DNA from: Streptomyces sp. NBC_00344
Lineage (GTDB): Bacteria > Actinomycetota > Actinomycetes > Streptomycetales > Streptomycetaceae
Length of the DNA stretch: 64,000 nt
Assembly: GCF_036088315.1 (NCBI RefSeq)
Contig: NZ_CP107996.1
Location: forward strand, 5,167,501-5,231,500
Direction of reading: 5' to 3'
The translations under genes and the position numbers were made by a program. This document shows, in pieces, positions 34,993 through 43,823 of this stretch (positions are counted from its first letter, which is position 1; each line of letters begins with the position of its first letter). Under the pieces are notes generated by a model, which saw only the letters and a program-made list of their open reading frames with translations, ran no database searches and had not been told where the DNA came from.

Positions 34993-36050
34993 GTAGCAAT
35001 AAGAATTCCGAAGAGACCCTGCCGAGTGAGCAGGCCACCGACCAGGCCGACGCCGGTGCGGTGGAGCGTGCGGACGATCCGTTCGCCGACCCGGGCCTGC
35101 CGGCCCACCGGCAGCGCGTCCAGGACATCGACGAACGGGCAGCCAGGCGCTCCGAGCGTGCGGTCGCCTTCCTGTTCACGCTCTCGATGCTGGCGACGAT
35201 CGCGTTCATCGCGTCCTACGTGATCTTCCCGGTCGACAAGATCGTCTTCATCTTCCCGTTCGGTCACGTGAGTGCGCTCAACTTCTCCCTGGGTCTGACC
35301 CTCGGCGTCGCGCTCTTCACCATCGGCGCGGGCGCGGTCCACTGGGCCCGCACCCTGATGTCGGACGTCGAAACGGCGGCCGAACGTCACCCGATCGAGG
35401 CCGAGCCCGAAGTCAGGGCCCAGGTCATGGCCGACTTCGCGGAAGGTGCGGCGGAGTCCGGCTTCGGCCGGCGCAAGCTGATCCGCAACACACTGTTCGG
35501 TGCGATGGCCATGGTGCCGCTCGCCGGCGTGGTGCTGCTCCGCGACCTCGGTCCGCTGCCCGAGAAGAAGCTCCGCAAGACGCTGTGGGCCAAGGGCAAG
35601 GTCCTCATCAACATGAACACCAACGAGCCGCTGCGTCCTGAGGACGTCGCCGTCGGTTCGCTGACGTTCGCCATGCCCGAGGGTCTGGAAGAGAGCGCGG
35701 AGGACTTCCAGACGCAGATCGCCAAGGCCGCCCTGATGATCGTCCGTATCCAGCCGGAGAACATCAAGGACAAGAAGGAGCGCGAGTGGGCCCACGAGGG
35801 CATCGTCGCGTTCTCGAAGATCTGCACCCATGTCGGCTGCCCGATCAGCCTGTACGAGCAGCAGACGCATCACGTGCTCTGCCCGTGCCACCAGTCCACC
35901 TTCGACCTGTCCGACGGCGCCCGCGTCATCTTCGGCCCGGCCGGCCACGCCCTTCCGCAGCTGCGGATCGGTGTGAACGGCGAGGGTAACCTCGAAGCGC
36001 TCGGCGACTTCGCAGAGCCCGTCGGTCCTGCCTTCTGGGAGCGCGGATGA
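34989..36050 (+). CDS. qcrA: Rieske iron-sulfur protein of the bc1 complex
   Basis: 353 aa, longer than most Rieske proteins because of an N-terminal region with extra transmembrane helices (three hydrophobic segments between about 55 and 190), typical of actinobacterial QcrA. The [2Fe-2S] ligands are CTHVGC and CPCHQS. Acidic N-terminus. Co-translated with qcrC and qcrB through ATGA overlaps. Confidence 0.95.
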   Translation: MSSNKNSEETLPSEQATDQADAGAVERADDPFADPGLPAHRQRVQDIDERAARRSERAVAFLFTLSMLATIAFIASYVIFPVDKIVFIFPFGHVSALNFSLGLTLGVALFTIGAGAVHWARTLMSDVETAAERHPIEAEPEVRAQVMADFAEGAAESGFGRRKLIRNTLFGAMAMVPLAGVVLLRDLGPLPEKKLRKTLWAKGKVLINMNTNEPLRPEDVAVGSLTFAMPEGLEESAEDFQTQIAKAALMIVRIQPENIKDKKEREWAHEGIVAFSKICTHVGCPISLYEQQTHHVLCPCHQSTFDLSDGARVIFGPAGHALPQLRIGVNGEGNLEALGDFAEPVGPAFWERG

Positions 36051-37672
36051 GCACCGTGACGGATACACAGCGCAAAGCGCCCGCCGGCGAGCGGATGGCC
36101 GACTGGGCGGACGGCCGCCTGGGCATCTACGGCCTGGCCAAGTCCAACATGCGCAAGATCTTCCCGGACCACTGGTCCTTCATGCTGGGCGAGATCTGCC
36201 TCTACAGCTTCATCATCATCATCCTCACGGGTGTGTATCTGACGCTGTTCTTCCACCCGAGCATGAACGAGGTCGTCTACGACGGCCCGTACGTACCGCT
36301 GCAGGGTGTGCGGATGTCCGAGGCCTACGCCTCGACCATGCACATCAGCTTCGAGGTCCGCGGCGGTCTGCTCATCCGGCAGATCCACCACTGGGCCGCC
36401 CTGGTCTTCCTGGCCGGCATGCTCGTGCACATGATGCGCGTGTTCTTTACGGGCGCGTTCCGCAAGCCGCGCGAGGTCAACTGGCTGTTCGGCTTCCTGC
36501 TGCTGGTGCTCGGCATGTTCACCGGGTTCACCGGTTACTCGCTGCCGGACGACCTGCTCTCCGGTACGGGTGTGCGGTTCATGGAGGGCGTCATGCTCTC
36601 CATCCCGGTGGTCGGCTCCTACGCCTCGATGTTCCTGTACGGCGGTGAGTTCCCCGGCGGCGACTTCGTCGCCCGGTTCTACTCGGTGCACGTGCTGCTG
36701 CTGCCCGGGATCATGCTGGGGCTGCTGGTGGGACACCTGATCCTGGTCTTCTACCACAAGCACACGCAGTTCGCGGGCCCCGGCAAGACGAACAAGAACG
36801 TCGTCGGCATGCCGCTGCTGCCGGTCTACATGGCGAAGGCCGGAGGCTTCTTCTTCCTGGTCTTCGGTGTCATCGCGATCATCGCGGGAATCGCCTCCAT
36901 CAACCCGATCTGGGAGATGGGCCCCTACCGCCCGGACCAGGTGTCCACCGGCGCCCAGCCCGACTGGTACATGGGCTTCTCCGAGGGTCTGGTCCGCATC
37001 ATGCCGGGCTGGGAGATCAACGCCTGGGGGCACACCCTGGTACTGGGTGTGTTCATCCCGATCGTGGTCTTCCCGCTGGTCCTGGTCATCATCGGTGTCT
37101 ATCCCTTCATCGAGTCCTGGATCACCGGCGACAAGCGCGAGCACCACATCCTGGACCGCCCGCGCAACGCCCCGACACGCACCGCGTTCGGTGTCGCCTG
37201 GCTGACCCTGTACGCGATCCTGCTCGTCGGTGGCGGCAACGACCTCTGGGCCACGCACTTCCACCTGTCGATCAACTCGATCACGTGGTTCGTGCGGATC
37301 GGAATGTTCGTCGGTCCGGTCCTGGCGTTCATCGCCACCAAGCGGTTCTGCATCGGTCTGCAGCGCCGCGACCGGGACAAGGTGCTGCACGGACGTGAGT
37401 CCGGTGTCATCAAGCGCCTGCCGCACGGTGAGTTCGTCGAGATCCACGAACCGCTCGGTCCCGGTCAGCTGCACTCGCTCACCGCGCACGAGCAGTACAA
37501 GCCGCTCGAGATCGGCCCGACGGTCGACGAGAACGGTGTCGAACGCAAGGTGTCCCGTCTCACCAGGCTGCGCGCCAAGCTGAGCCAGGGATACTTCGGC
37601 GAGCACCACCAGATCCAGAAGCCCACCGCGGAGGAGTACAAGGAGATCACCAGCGGCCACGGCCATCACTGA
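36047..37672 (+). CDS. qcrB: Cytochrome b subunit of the bc1 complex
   Basis: 541 aa with eight core transmembrane helices and a long hydrophilic C-terminal extension rich in His (ending GHGHH). The quinol-site region and heme-ligand histidines fall in the helices around RGGLLIRQIHHWAALVF and YSVHVLLLPGIMLG. It forms the bcc part of the bcc-aa3 supercomplex. ATG at 36047 overlaps the qcrA stop. A hairpin follows at 37705-37731. Confidence 0.95.
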   Translation: MSTVTDTQRKAPAGERMADWADGRLGIYGLAKSNMRKIFPDHWSFMLGEICLYSFIIIILTGVYLTLFFHPSMNEVVYDGPYVPLQGVRMSEAYASTMHISFEVRGGLLIRQIHHWAALVFLAGMLVHMMRVFFTGAFRKPREVNWLFGFLLLVLGMFTGFTGYSLPDDLLSGTGVRFMEGVMLSIPVVGSYASMFLYGGEFPGGDFVARFYSVHVLLLPGIMLGLLVGHLILVFYHKHTQFAGPGKTNKNVVGMPLLPVYMAKAGGFFFLVFGVIAIIAGIASINPIWEMGPYRPDQVSTGAQPDWYMGFSEGLVRIMPGWEINAWGHTLVLGVFIPIVVFPLVLVIIGVYPFIESWITGDKREHHILDRPRNAPTRTAFGVAWLTLYAILLVGGGNDLWATHFHLSINSITWFVRIGMFVGPVLAFIATKRFCIGLQRRDRDKVLHGRESGVIKRLPHGEFVEIHEPLGPGQLHSLTAHEQYKPLEIGPTVDENGVERKVSRLTRLRAKLSQGYFGEHHQIQKPTAEEYKEITSGHGHH

Positions 37673-37704
37673 TCGCCTGACCTGAAACAGGTCGCCACGG
37701 CAGG

Positions 37705-37731
37705 AGCCCCGTCCATTCGATGGACGGGGCT
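37705..37731 (+). terminator. Terminator after qcrB
   Basis: AGCCCCGTCCA (37705-37715) pairs perfectly with TGGACGGGGCT (37721-37731), followed by CTTTG. Confidence 0.85.
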
Positions 37732-37797
37732 CTTTGCCGTCCCCAGGGCTGGATAAGGTGGGACCATCCCTTTCGGCTGTGGACCCAGGAGTGGACC

Positions 37798-38862
37798 ATG
37801 AACGTTGTGACCCCGGTCGGCGGCGACAGCGTGGCGGCATACTCCTGGCCCGGTGTCATCGACTCCCTGCTCGCGGGCACCGACCAGAGCGCCGATGCCA
37901 CCGCCTGGGCAATGGACCGCATCATGAGCGGAGAGGCCACCGGCGCACAGATCGCGGGCTTCATGGTGGCGCTACGGGCCAAGGGCGAGACGGTCACAGA
38001 GATCAGTGGCATGGTGCGCACCATGTACGAGCACGCCAGGCTCATCGAGGTGCCCGGCCCCAGCGTGGACATCGTCGGCACCGGCGGTGACGGCTCCAGC
38101 ACGGTGAACATCTCGACCATGTCGTCGATCGTGGTGGCGGGCACCGGCGCGAAGGTGGTCAAGCACGGCAACCGCGCGGCCTCGTCGAGGAGCGGCGCAT
38201 CCGACGTTCTGGAGAAGCTCGGCGTCAATCTGGACCTCACCCCGCAGAGGGTCACCGAGGTCGCCGAAGAGGCAGGGATCACCTTCTGCTTCGCGGTGAA
38301 GTTCCACCCCGCGCTGCGGTACGTGGCGGCCGCACGGCGCGAGCTGGGCATCCGCACCACCTTCAACTTCCTGGGGCCGCTCACCAACCCGGCGAAGGTG
38401 CGGGCCCAGGCCACCGGTGTGGCCGACGCACGGGTGGCGCCCATCGTGGCGGGTGTACTGGCCGAGCGGGGCTCGTCCGCGCTGGTCTTCCGGGGCGACG
38501 ACGGACTCGACGAGCTGACCACCACCGCCACGTCCAGGGTGTGGATCGTGGCGGACGGCGTGGTGCGCGAGGAGCCCTTCGATCCCCGCGATGTCGGCAT
38601 CGGCCTGGTCCCTGTGGAGGCACTGCGTGGCGCCGACGCCTCGTACAACGCGGACGTCGCCCGTCGGCTGCTGGCCGGCGAGACCGGCCCGGTGCGCGAT
38701 GCGGTGCTGCTGAACTCGGCGGCGGCGCTGGTCGCGCTGAACCCGGGTGCGGGCTCGCTGAACGAACAGATCGCGGCGGGGCTCGAGCAGGCTGCCGAGT
38801 CGATCGACTCGGGCGCCGCCCGCGGCGCGCTGGAGAGATGGGTCGCGGCGAGCAACGCGTGA
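37798..38862 (+). CDS. trpD: Anthranilate phosphoribosyltransferase
   Basis: 354-aa enzyme of tryptophan synthesis that joins anthranilate to PRPP. The PRPP-binding [14 protein letters not shown], the [15 protein letters not shown] segment and the [10 protein letters not shown] motif are all intact. ATG at 37798 has GGAG 6 bp away. It is not in an operon with other trp genes; the fused TrpE-TrpG-like gene lies 25 kb away on the other strand. The final codons A-S-N-A and the stop form the first unit of a 31-bp tandem repeat. Confidence 0.95.
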   Translation: MNVVTPVGGDSVAAYSWPGVIDSLLAGTDQSADATAWAMDRIMSGEATGAQIAGFMVALRAKGETVTEISGMVRTMYEHARLIEVPGPSVDIVGTGGDGSSTVNISTMSSIVVAGTGAKVVKHGNRAASSRSGASDVLEKLGVNLDLTPQRVTEVAEEAGITFCFAVKFHPALRYVAAARRELGIRTTFNFLGPLTNPAKVRAQATGVADARVAPIVAGVLAERGSSALVFRGDDGLDELTTTATSRVWIVADGVVREEPFDPRDVGIGLVPVEALRGADASYNADVARRLLAGETGPVRDAVLLNSAAALVALNPGAGSLNEQIAAGLEQAAESIDSGAARGALERWVAASNA

Positions 38863-38966
38863 ACCCCCGCCGGGTACGGCGAGCAACGCGTGAACCCCCG
38901 CCGGGTACGGCGAGCGACGCGTGAACCCCCGCCGGGTACGGCGAGCGACGCGTGAACCCCCGCCGG
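38848..38966 (+). repeat. 31-bp tandem repeat, about 3.8 copies, starting in the trpD C-terminus
   Basis: Units begin GCGAGCAACGCGTGAACCCC and end GGGTACG: copies at 38848-38878, 38879-38909, 38910-38940 and a partial at 38941-38966. Copies 1 and 2 are identical; copies 3 and 4 have G for A at the eighth base (GCGAGCGACG). Each unit contains the last four trpD codons plus TGA, so only the first copy is translated. There are no spacers, so this is a minisatellite and not a CRISPR array. Confidence 0.95.
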
Positions 38967-38993
38967 TCATGGCGGGCGGTGACGGCACAGCAG

Positions 38994-39020
38994 GGCGCGG
39001 TCCGCATTGCGGACCGCGCC
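38994..39020 (+). terminator. Terminator after trpD
   Basis: GGCGCGGTCCGC (38994-39005) pairs perfectly with GCGGACCGCGCC (39009-39020) around ATT, then TTG. Confidence 0.8.
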
Positions 39021-39055
39021 TTGCGCGTTCCGCGGCGTGTGGCAAGATGCTCTCA

Positions 39056-39172
39056 GGTCATGAGTGACAGCGACTACGGCCCCAGCCCGCTGTCCGGCAA
39101 CCCTCCGTCCGTGGCGGGGTGCCCTGGGTGAAGACCTGGCCGTGGACAGCAGAGTCCGCGGCAAGCGCGGAT
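39056..39172 (+). ncRNA. SAM-IV riboswitch
   Basis: The block GGTCATGAGTGACAGCG, later CTGTCCGGCAACCCTCC, then GGCGGGGTGCCC with GGGTGAAGACC closing the first helix (GGTC at 39056-39059 with GACC at 39133-39136) and a 3' section ending GCGGCAAGCGCGGATCC, matches the SAM-IV consensus I remember from actinobacterial riboswitches. SAM-IV shares the SAM-I core but differs in the outer helices. It lies 160-275 bp upstream of a SufS-like PLP enzyme gene in the same direction. S-adenosylmethionine would be expected to lower expression. Boundaries are approximate. Confidence 0.88.
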
Positions 39173-39188
39173 CCCTCGCCAGGGATCC
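39169..39188 (+). promoter_or_regulatory. Hairpin just after the SAM-IV aptamer, possible expression platform
   Basis: GGATCCC (39169-39175) pairs perfectly with GGGATCC (39182-39188). Its left arm is shared with the 3' end of the aptamer, so the two folds could compete. No T-run follows, so how the switch acts is unclear; translation or Rho control is possible. Confidence 0.4.
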
Positions 39189-39331
39189 TGGTCGTCGAGG
39201 GAGTTCTTCCGTGGTTCAGCGAATGCGATAGGGCAGTAGCCCCCTTCTCCGCACACCCTTTCCGCACTGCCCCGCGCCCACCGTCGGGTGGCCCGCGCAG
39301 TGAATTCGCCTGCCCTTTCCGGGAGTTCGCC

Positions 39332-40708
39332 ATGTCTGTCCCCACCGCTGCCGTCGACCGTTCGGTTTGTGCCCCGCTGCCCGTCCTGGGACGGGATGTA
39401 CGGGTTCCCCTCGTCACCGGTGGCGAGGTCGACTACGCCGCGCTGGACTACGCGGCGAGCGCTCCGGCCCTGCAGCGGGTCTGGGACGACGTGGCCGCCT
39501 ACGCCCCGTACTACGGCAGTGTGCACCGCGGCGCCGGCTACCTCTCACAGCTGTCCACCGACCTCTTCGAGAACAGCCGTACCGCCGTCGCCGAATTCCT
39601 CGGCTGCCGGGAGGGTGACCAGGTGGTGTTCACCCGGTCGACCACCGACTCACTCAACCTGCTGGCCGCGGTACTGCCCGCGGACTGCCAGGTCTTCGTC
39701 TTCGAGACCGAGCACCATGCCTCGCTGCTGCCCTGGCGCGGTGCCGATGTGACCTACCTGGACGCGCCGCGCACCCCGCAGCAGGCCGTCGGGATCCTGG
39801 AGCGCGCACTCGCGGGCCGCGGTACCTCGCCGTCCGGGTCGACCGTGCCCGCGCTGGTCTGTGTCACTGGCGCTTCGAACGTCACCGGTGAGCACTGGCC
39901 CGTGCGGGAACTTGCGGCTGCCGCTCACGCACATGGTGCCCGGGTGGTGCTGGACGCCGCCCAGCTCGCCCCGCACCACCCGGTGGACATCGCGGACCTG
40001 GACGTCGACTGGGTGGCCTTCTCCGGGCACAAGCTGTACGCGCCCTTCGGCTCCGGGGTCCTGGCGGGCCGTTCGGACTGGCTGCAGGAGGCGGAGCCGT
40101 ATCTCGCGGGTGGCGGGGCGTCCCGCCAGGTCACCCGGCGGGCCGATGGCGGTGTGGACGTCGAGTGGCACACCACGGCCGCCCGTCACGAGGCCGGCTC
40201 GCCCAACGTCATCGGGGTGTACTCCATCGCCGCCGCCTGCCGGGCACTCACCGACGCCGGCTTCGACTCCCTGGTCGAGCGCGAGCAGTCGCTGGTCACC
40301 AAGGTCCTCGACGGCCTCGGGGAGGTGGACGCCGTGAAGGTGCTCTCGCTCTTCGGCGACGACGTCCCGCGCGTCGGTGTCATCTCGTTCGTGGTCGACG
40401 GCTGGAACAGCTCGCACTTCGCGGCCGCGCTCTCGGCCGAGTACGGCATCGGCGTCCGCGACGGACTGTTCTGCGCGCACCCGCTGGTACGCACACTGCT
40501 CGGCGGCGACCCGCAGGACCAGGGGGAGTGCGGCGCACCCGATGGTGAGCCCGGCGAGCGCTCGCTCAACGCCATCCGGGTGAGCTTCGGCGCCGGTACG
40601 CCGGACGAGCACGTGGAGCGTTTCGTGACCGCGGTCAAGGAGCTGGTGCGCGACGGCGCCCGCTGGAACTACCGTACGGAGAACGGCCGTTGCGTGCCGG
40701 CCGTCTGA
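39332..40708 (+). CDS. SufS/CsdA-like aminotransferase class V (putative cysteine desulfurase)
   Basis: 458-aa PLP enzyme. Family motifs: FTRSTTDSLNLLA, the aspartate-containing VVLDAAQLAPHH, the pyridoxal lysine in AFSGHKLYAPFGSG, and a cysteine in RDGLFCAHPLV where class-II SufS enzymes have their catalytic cysteine. It differs from housekeeping SufS by length and by insertions. ATG at 39332 follows GGGAG. The SAM-IV riboswitch upstream shows it belongs to sulfur or methionine metabolism. It might mobilise sulfur from cysteine, or act on another sulfur amino acid; substrate not determined. Confidence 0.85.
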   Translation: MSVPTAAVDRSVCAPLPVLGRDVRVPLVTGGEVDYAALDYAASAPALQRVWDDVAAYAPYYGSVHRGAGYLSQLSTDLFENSRTAVAEFLGCREGDQVVFTRSTTDSLNLLAAVLPADCQVFVFETEHHASLLPWRGADVTYLDAPRTPQQAVGILERALAGRGTSPSGSTVPALVCVTGASNVTGEHWPVRELAAAAHAHGARVVLDAAQLAPHHPVDIADLDVDWVAFSGHKLYAPFGSGVLAGRSDWLQEAEPYLAGGGASRQVTRRADGGVDVEWHTTAARHEAGSPNVIGVYSIAAACRALTDAGFDSLVEREQSLVTKVLDGLGEVDAVKVLSLFGDDVPRVGVISFVVDGWNSSHFAAALSAEYGIGVRDGLFCAHPLVRTLLGGDPQDQGECGAPDGEPGERSLNAIRVSFGAGTPDEHVERFVTAVKELVRDGARWNYRTENGRCVPAV

Positions 40709-40716
40709 GCGGTTCG

Positions 40717-40744
40717 GCCCTCGGCCACCCCGGCGGCCGAGGGC
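40717..40744. terminator. Convergent terminator
   Basis: GCCCTCGGCC (40717-40726) pairs with GGCCGAGGGC (40735-40744) around 8 bases. It serves the PLP-enzyme gene and the AsnC-like gene, which converge here. Confidence 0.75.
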
Positions 40745-40748
40745 GCGC

Positions 40749-41030
40749 TCATGCGTCGAGCCCGATGGCGAAGGCCGCTTCCAGGTCGTGCTGGGAGTAG
40801 GTGCGGAACGCCACGTGCGTGTCGGTGGCCTCGACACCCGGGATCTTGCTGATCCGGCCGGGGATGATGTCGGCGAGATCGTCGTGGCGGGCCACCCGGA
40901 CCAGTGCGATCAGGTCGTACGTGCCGGTGACGGAGTAGACCTCGCTGACGCTCTCCAGTGCGGCGAGCGATTCCGCGATCTCGGGAATCCGGTCCACGCT
41001 TGTCTTGATGAGCACGATCGCGGTGATCAC
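40749..41030 (-). CDS. Lrp/AsnC-type ligand-binding domain protein (no DNA-binding domain)
   Basis: 93 aa, a free-standing RAM-type alpha/beta barrel (ITAIVLIKTSVDRIPEIAE... VYSVTGTYDLIALVRV) as found in the C-terminal half of Lrp/AsnC regulators. The helix-turn-helix is missing, so it would sense an amino acid or similar effector and oligomerise with partners. GTG at 41030 overlaps the TGA of the rhomboid gene (GTGA). Similar small proteins are common in Streptomyces. Confidence 0.88.
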   Translation of the reverse strand: MITAIVLIKTSVDRIPEIAESLAALESVSEVYSVTGTYDLIALVRVARHDDLADIIPGRISKIPGVEATDTHVAFRTYSQHDLEAAFAIGLDA

Positions 41031-41740
41031 GGTTTGCTTTCTCCCTCGGTGGCCGTCGCTGGGGCCTTCACTCTAGTCGTACGCCGGTACCGCGCCGTGG
41101 CGTAGAGGAACCCCAGCGAGAACCCCGCCAGATGCGCCGTGTAGGCGACCCCGGGGCCGGTTCCGCTCTGCCGGCCGGCGGCGAGCCACTGGAGGGCGAA
41201 CCAGAAGACCAGCACGATCCAGGCGGGGAAGCGCAGCGGCACGAACAGCAGAAACGGGAAGACGCTGGTGACCCTGGCCTTCGGGAAGAGACTGAGGAAG
41301 GCGCCCAGCACGGCCGAGATCGCGCCCGACGCCCCGACCAGGGTCTGGTCCGACGCGGAGTGCGTCAGCGCGAAGGCGGCCAGCGCGGCCCAGCCGCCGG
41401 CCAGGTAGAACACCGCGAAGTGCAGGCGCCCCATGCGTTCCTCGGCCATGGCCCCGAAGACGTAGAGGAACAGCATGTTGCCGAGCAGGTGCACCCAGCC
41501 GGCGTGGACGAACAGAGCGGTGAACGGGGTGAGCAGCGCCGCGGATGAGCCGCTCATCAGTTCGGCGGGGATCACCCCCCAGTGCTCGAAGTAGGAGCTC
41601 TGGGCGGCGAGGAGCCTCTCTCCCGTGCCGTATCCGGGGCTGAGGCCGGAGACCGGGCTGACGAGGAAGAACAGGCAGCAGAGACCGATCAGGCCGTAGG
41701 TCACCAGGGGCCCCCGGAATGCTTCCCGCCGCTTGAGCAT
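41027..41740 (-). CDS. Rhomboid-family intramembrane serine protease
   Basis: 237-aa six-helix protease that cleaves transmembrane substrates in the membrane plane. The catalytic serine lies in GASGAISAVLG, the histidine in YTAHLAGFSLG, and the conserved HLLGNMLFLYVFG loop is present. The start is the ATG at 41740 (MLKRREAFRGPL) with a basic N-terminus; longer frames are not credible. Co-transcribed with the AsnC-like gene, though no functional link is evident. Confidence 0.9.
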   Translation of the reverse strand: MLKRREAFRGPLVTYGLIGLCCLFFLVSPVSGLSPGYGTGERLLAAQSSYFEHWGVIPAELMSGSSAALLTPFTALFVHAGWVHLLGNMLFLYVFGAMAEERMGRLHFAVFYLAGGWAALAAFALTHSASDQTLVGASGAISAVLGAFLSLFPKARVTSVFPFLLFVPLRFPAWIVLVFWFALQWLAAGRQSGTGPGVAYTAHLAGFSLGFLYATARYRRTTRVKAPATATEGESKP

Positions 41741-41912
41741 GCACAGAGCATGGCTTAACGGGCGTGAATGGGGCAGAGCGCCTCGCCGGAGCCCTTGCGG
41801 TGTCGACCGGTCCTCCCGTCGGGGCAGGTGCAAGGCCGTAGGGTTACGGGGAGTACATCCGCAGTTCGATGGCGCACCGCGAACCACGCAGGACAAACAA
41901 GAGGACGGCACT

Positions 41913-42155
41913 ATGACGACGGTTCCCATGCCGACCGCCGGTACCCGGTGGCGCTGCACGCTCTGTGGCAATCTCACGCGTTTCGATGTGACCCGCTCGT
42001 CGAAGGTTGTCGAGTACATGCATCTCGACCTGGCCGGTGAGCCCAAGGTCGAAGAACGCGAGGTGGTCAGTGAGACCATCGAGTCGGTGCGCTGCCGCTG
42101 GTGCAACGCGGTGGATCAGATCGAGCTGGTGGACAGGCCGGGTGGCGGCTCCTGA
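41913..42155 (+). CDS. Small zinc-ribbon protein
   Basis: 80 aa with two CxxC pairs (Cys15/18 in CTLCGN and Cys61/64 in CRWCNA), suggesting one bound zinc. The start is the ATG at 41913, 6 bp after GAGGAC. Related small proteins are conserved in actinobacteria, function unknown. It is followed by the NYN-domain gene after 37 bp and is divergent from the rhomboid gene. Confidence 0.82.
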   Translation: MTTVPMPTAGTRWRCTLCGNLTRFDVTRSSKVVEYMHLDLAGEPKVEEREVVSETIESVRCRWCNAVDQIELVDRPGGGS

Positions 42156-42192
42156 GGGAGACCGCTGAAGAGCGACAGTGGGGTGACGGATC

Positions 42193-43551
42193 GTGGAGCC
42201 TGAAAGCGGCAGTGAGCCGGCCGGTGGGGCCGACGACGCCGCCGAGGCGCTCGACCGCCCGCTGCCGGAAGGGGTGCGGCACCGGGTCGTCGCGCTGGTC
42301 TCGGACGCGTTCGGGGGGCTCACCGTCGTCGAGCTCCCCACGCAGCTGCGGCAGTACGCCCGGTTCACCCCCAGCAGGCGCGCCAAGTTCGCGGGCACCG
42401 CGATGGCGGCCGCGCTGGAGAGCGACCCGTTGTTCCGCCAGCGCATCGGCGAGCGGCTGAAGGAGTCCCAGCCCGAACTGGCCGGGGCACTCGAGGCGGG
42501 CTCGCCGCCCGCGGCGGCGGATCCGCTCGATGTGGCCGCCGCCGCGTATGTGCTGCGCCCCGTCGGCTGGGTGAAGCTGGTGGCGGCCGCAGGGGAGGAG
42601 GCGCTGCGCGCCGACGCCGAGCGGGCGGGCGAGGCGGCTCAGCGCGACACGGAGCGGCTGCGCGAGGAGCTCGCAGAGGCAAGGGCGCAGACGAAGAGCG
42701 AGACCGAGCGGCTGCGCACCGAGCTGGACGCGGCCCGCAAGGACATCGAATCCCTGCAGCGCAAGCTGCGCAGCGCCCAGAGCGATGTGAAGCGCGGCGA
42801 GGCCGCGCTGCGCCGTGCCGGCTCCGAGATCGAGGGCGTCCGATCGGACGCGGCCGCCAGGGTGGGCGCCGCGGAGAGCGAGTCGCGGCGGCTGAAGGCC
42901 CGGCTGGGCGAGGCGGAGGCCTCGGTGGAGGCCGGCCGCCGCGCGGTGCGCGAGGGCCGCTCCGTCGAGGACATGCGGCTGCGTCTGCTGCTCGACACGG
43001 TGCTCGACGCGGCCCAGGGGCTGCGGCGCGAGCTGGCTCTGCCGCCCGCCTCGCTGCGCCCGGCCGATTCCGTCGACGCGGTGGAGCCGGGCCGGATGTC
43101 GCCCAAGGACATTGCGGCCAGGGCGCTTTCGGACACCGACCCCGCGCTGCTCGATCAGTTGCTCTCCCTGCCGCAGGCACATCTGGTCGTCGACGGCTAC
43201 AACGTCACCAAGACCGGCTATCCGCAGATGCCGCTGGAGAAGCAGCGGCTGCGACTGCTCGGTGGTCTCTCGGTGCTCGCCGCCCAGACGGGCGCCGAGA
43301 TGACCTGCGTGTTCGACGGAGCCGAACTGGCGGCTCCGGTACTGCTCGCGCCGCCGCGCGGGGTGCGGGTGCTGTTCAGCAAACCGGGCGTCACCGCGGA
43401 TGAGCTGATCCGCCAGCTGGTGCGCGCGGAGCCTTCGGGGCGTCCTGTCGTAGTGGTCTCCACCGACCGCGAGGTGGCCGACGGGGTGGCCAGGTCGGGT
43501 GCGAGACCTGTCGCGTCCGTCTTGTTGCTGAAGCGGCTTTCGCGCGTCTAG
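42193..43551 (+). CDS. NYN (YacP/PIN-like) domain protein with coiled coil
   Basis: 452 aa. The N-terminal region (about 1-130) is helical, then residues about 135-265 are a long coiled coil (Glu/Arg/Lys/Leu-rich). The C-terminal part begins LVVDGYNVTKTGYP, the opening of NYN/YacP ribonuclease domains with catalytic aspartates (FDGAE and STDREVADG further on). It is therefore a probable RNA-processing nuclease or RNA-binding protein. GTG at 42193 is preceded by GGGTGACGG. Actinobacterial homologues are annotated only as RNA-binding or hypothetical. Confidence 0.82.
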   Translation: MEPESGSEPAGGADDAAEALDRPLPEGVRHRVVALVSDAFGGLTVVELPTQLRQYARFTPSRRAKFAGTAMAAALESDPLFRQRIGERLKESQPELAGALEAGSPPAAADPLDVAAAAYVLRPVGWVKLVAAAGEEALRADAERAGEAAQRDTERLREELAEARAQTKSETERLRTELDAARKDIESLQRKLRSAQSDVKRGEAALRRAGSEIEGVRSDAAARVGAAESESRRLKARLGEAEASVEAGRRAVREGRSVEDMRLRLLLDTVLDAAQGLRRELALPPASLRPADSVDAVEPGRMSPKDIAARALSDTDPALLDQLLSLPQAHLVVDGYNVTKTGYPQMPLEKQRLRLLGGLSVLAAQTGAEMTCVFDGAELAAPVLLAPPRGVRVLFSKPGVTADELIRQLVRAEPSGRPVVVVSTDREVADGVARSGARPVASVLLLKRLSRV

Positions 43552-43676
43552 TAACTGCTGTGCCCAATGCCCGACTTCGGGAGGTCCGAGGTCGAGCAGA
43601 GCGTCAAGTGGCCATTACTGCGCGTGTGATGTATGTAAAGAAACCACTCGGTGACCGATTTTTTTGCCATCAGGAT

Positions 43677-43706
43677 TTGAAGTGATCACAAGAAGGTCAC
43701 TAAGGT
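43677..43706 (+). promoter_or_regulatory. Likely sigma-70-type promoter for the first NlpC/P60 gene
   Basis: TTGAAG (43677-43682) and TAAGGT (43701-43706) are separated by 18 bp, close to the main Streptomyces vegetative sigma consensus. A start site near 43713 would give a leader of about 110 nt before the GTG at 43824. The rest of the 272-bp gap (43552-43823) holds no coding sequence. Confidence 0.5.
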
Positions 43707-43823
43707 CAGGCCTCGAACCTTCGCACGGTTGATCACTCACCCGGGGTGGCAGCGAAGGAACCGCCGAGGACCGCGTGGCCCCCATCACGTGTTCGGCGGC
43801 TCAGGAAGAAGGAGCTCGCCTTC

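Noticed and set aside
38848..38966. CRISPR array
   Set aside because: The repeats are directly abutting without spacers, include coding sequence of trpD, and no cas gene is present.
43600..43823. Possible c-di-AMP (ydaO) riboswitch before the first NlpC/P60 gene
   Set aside because: Streptomyces cell-wall hydrolase genes often carry one, but the leader here is only about 110 nt and I cannot find the conserved 3' core; only a loose match to the CCGGG...GGAACC part is seen.
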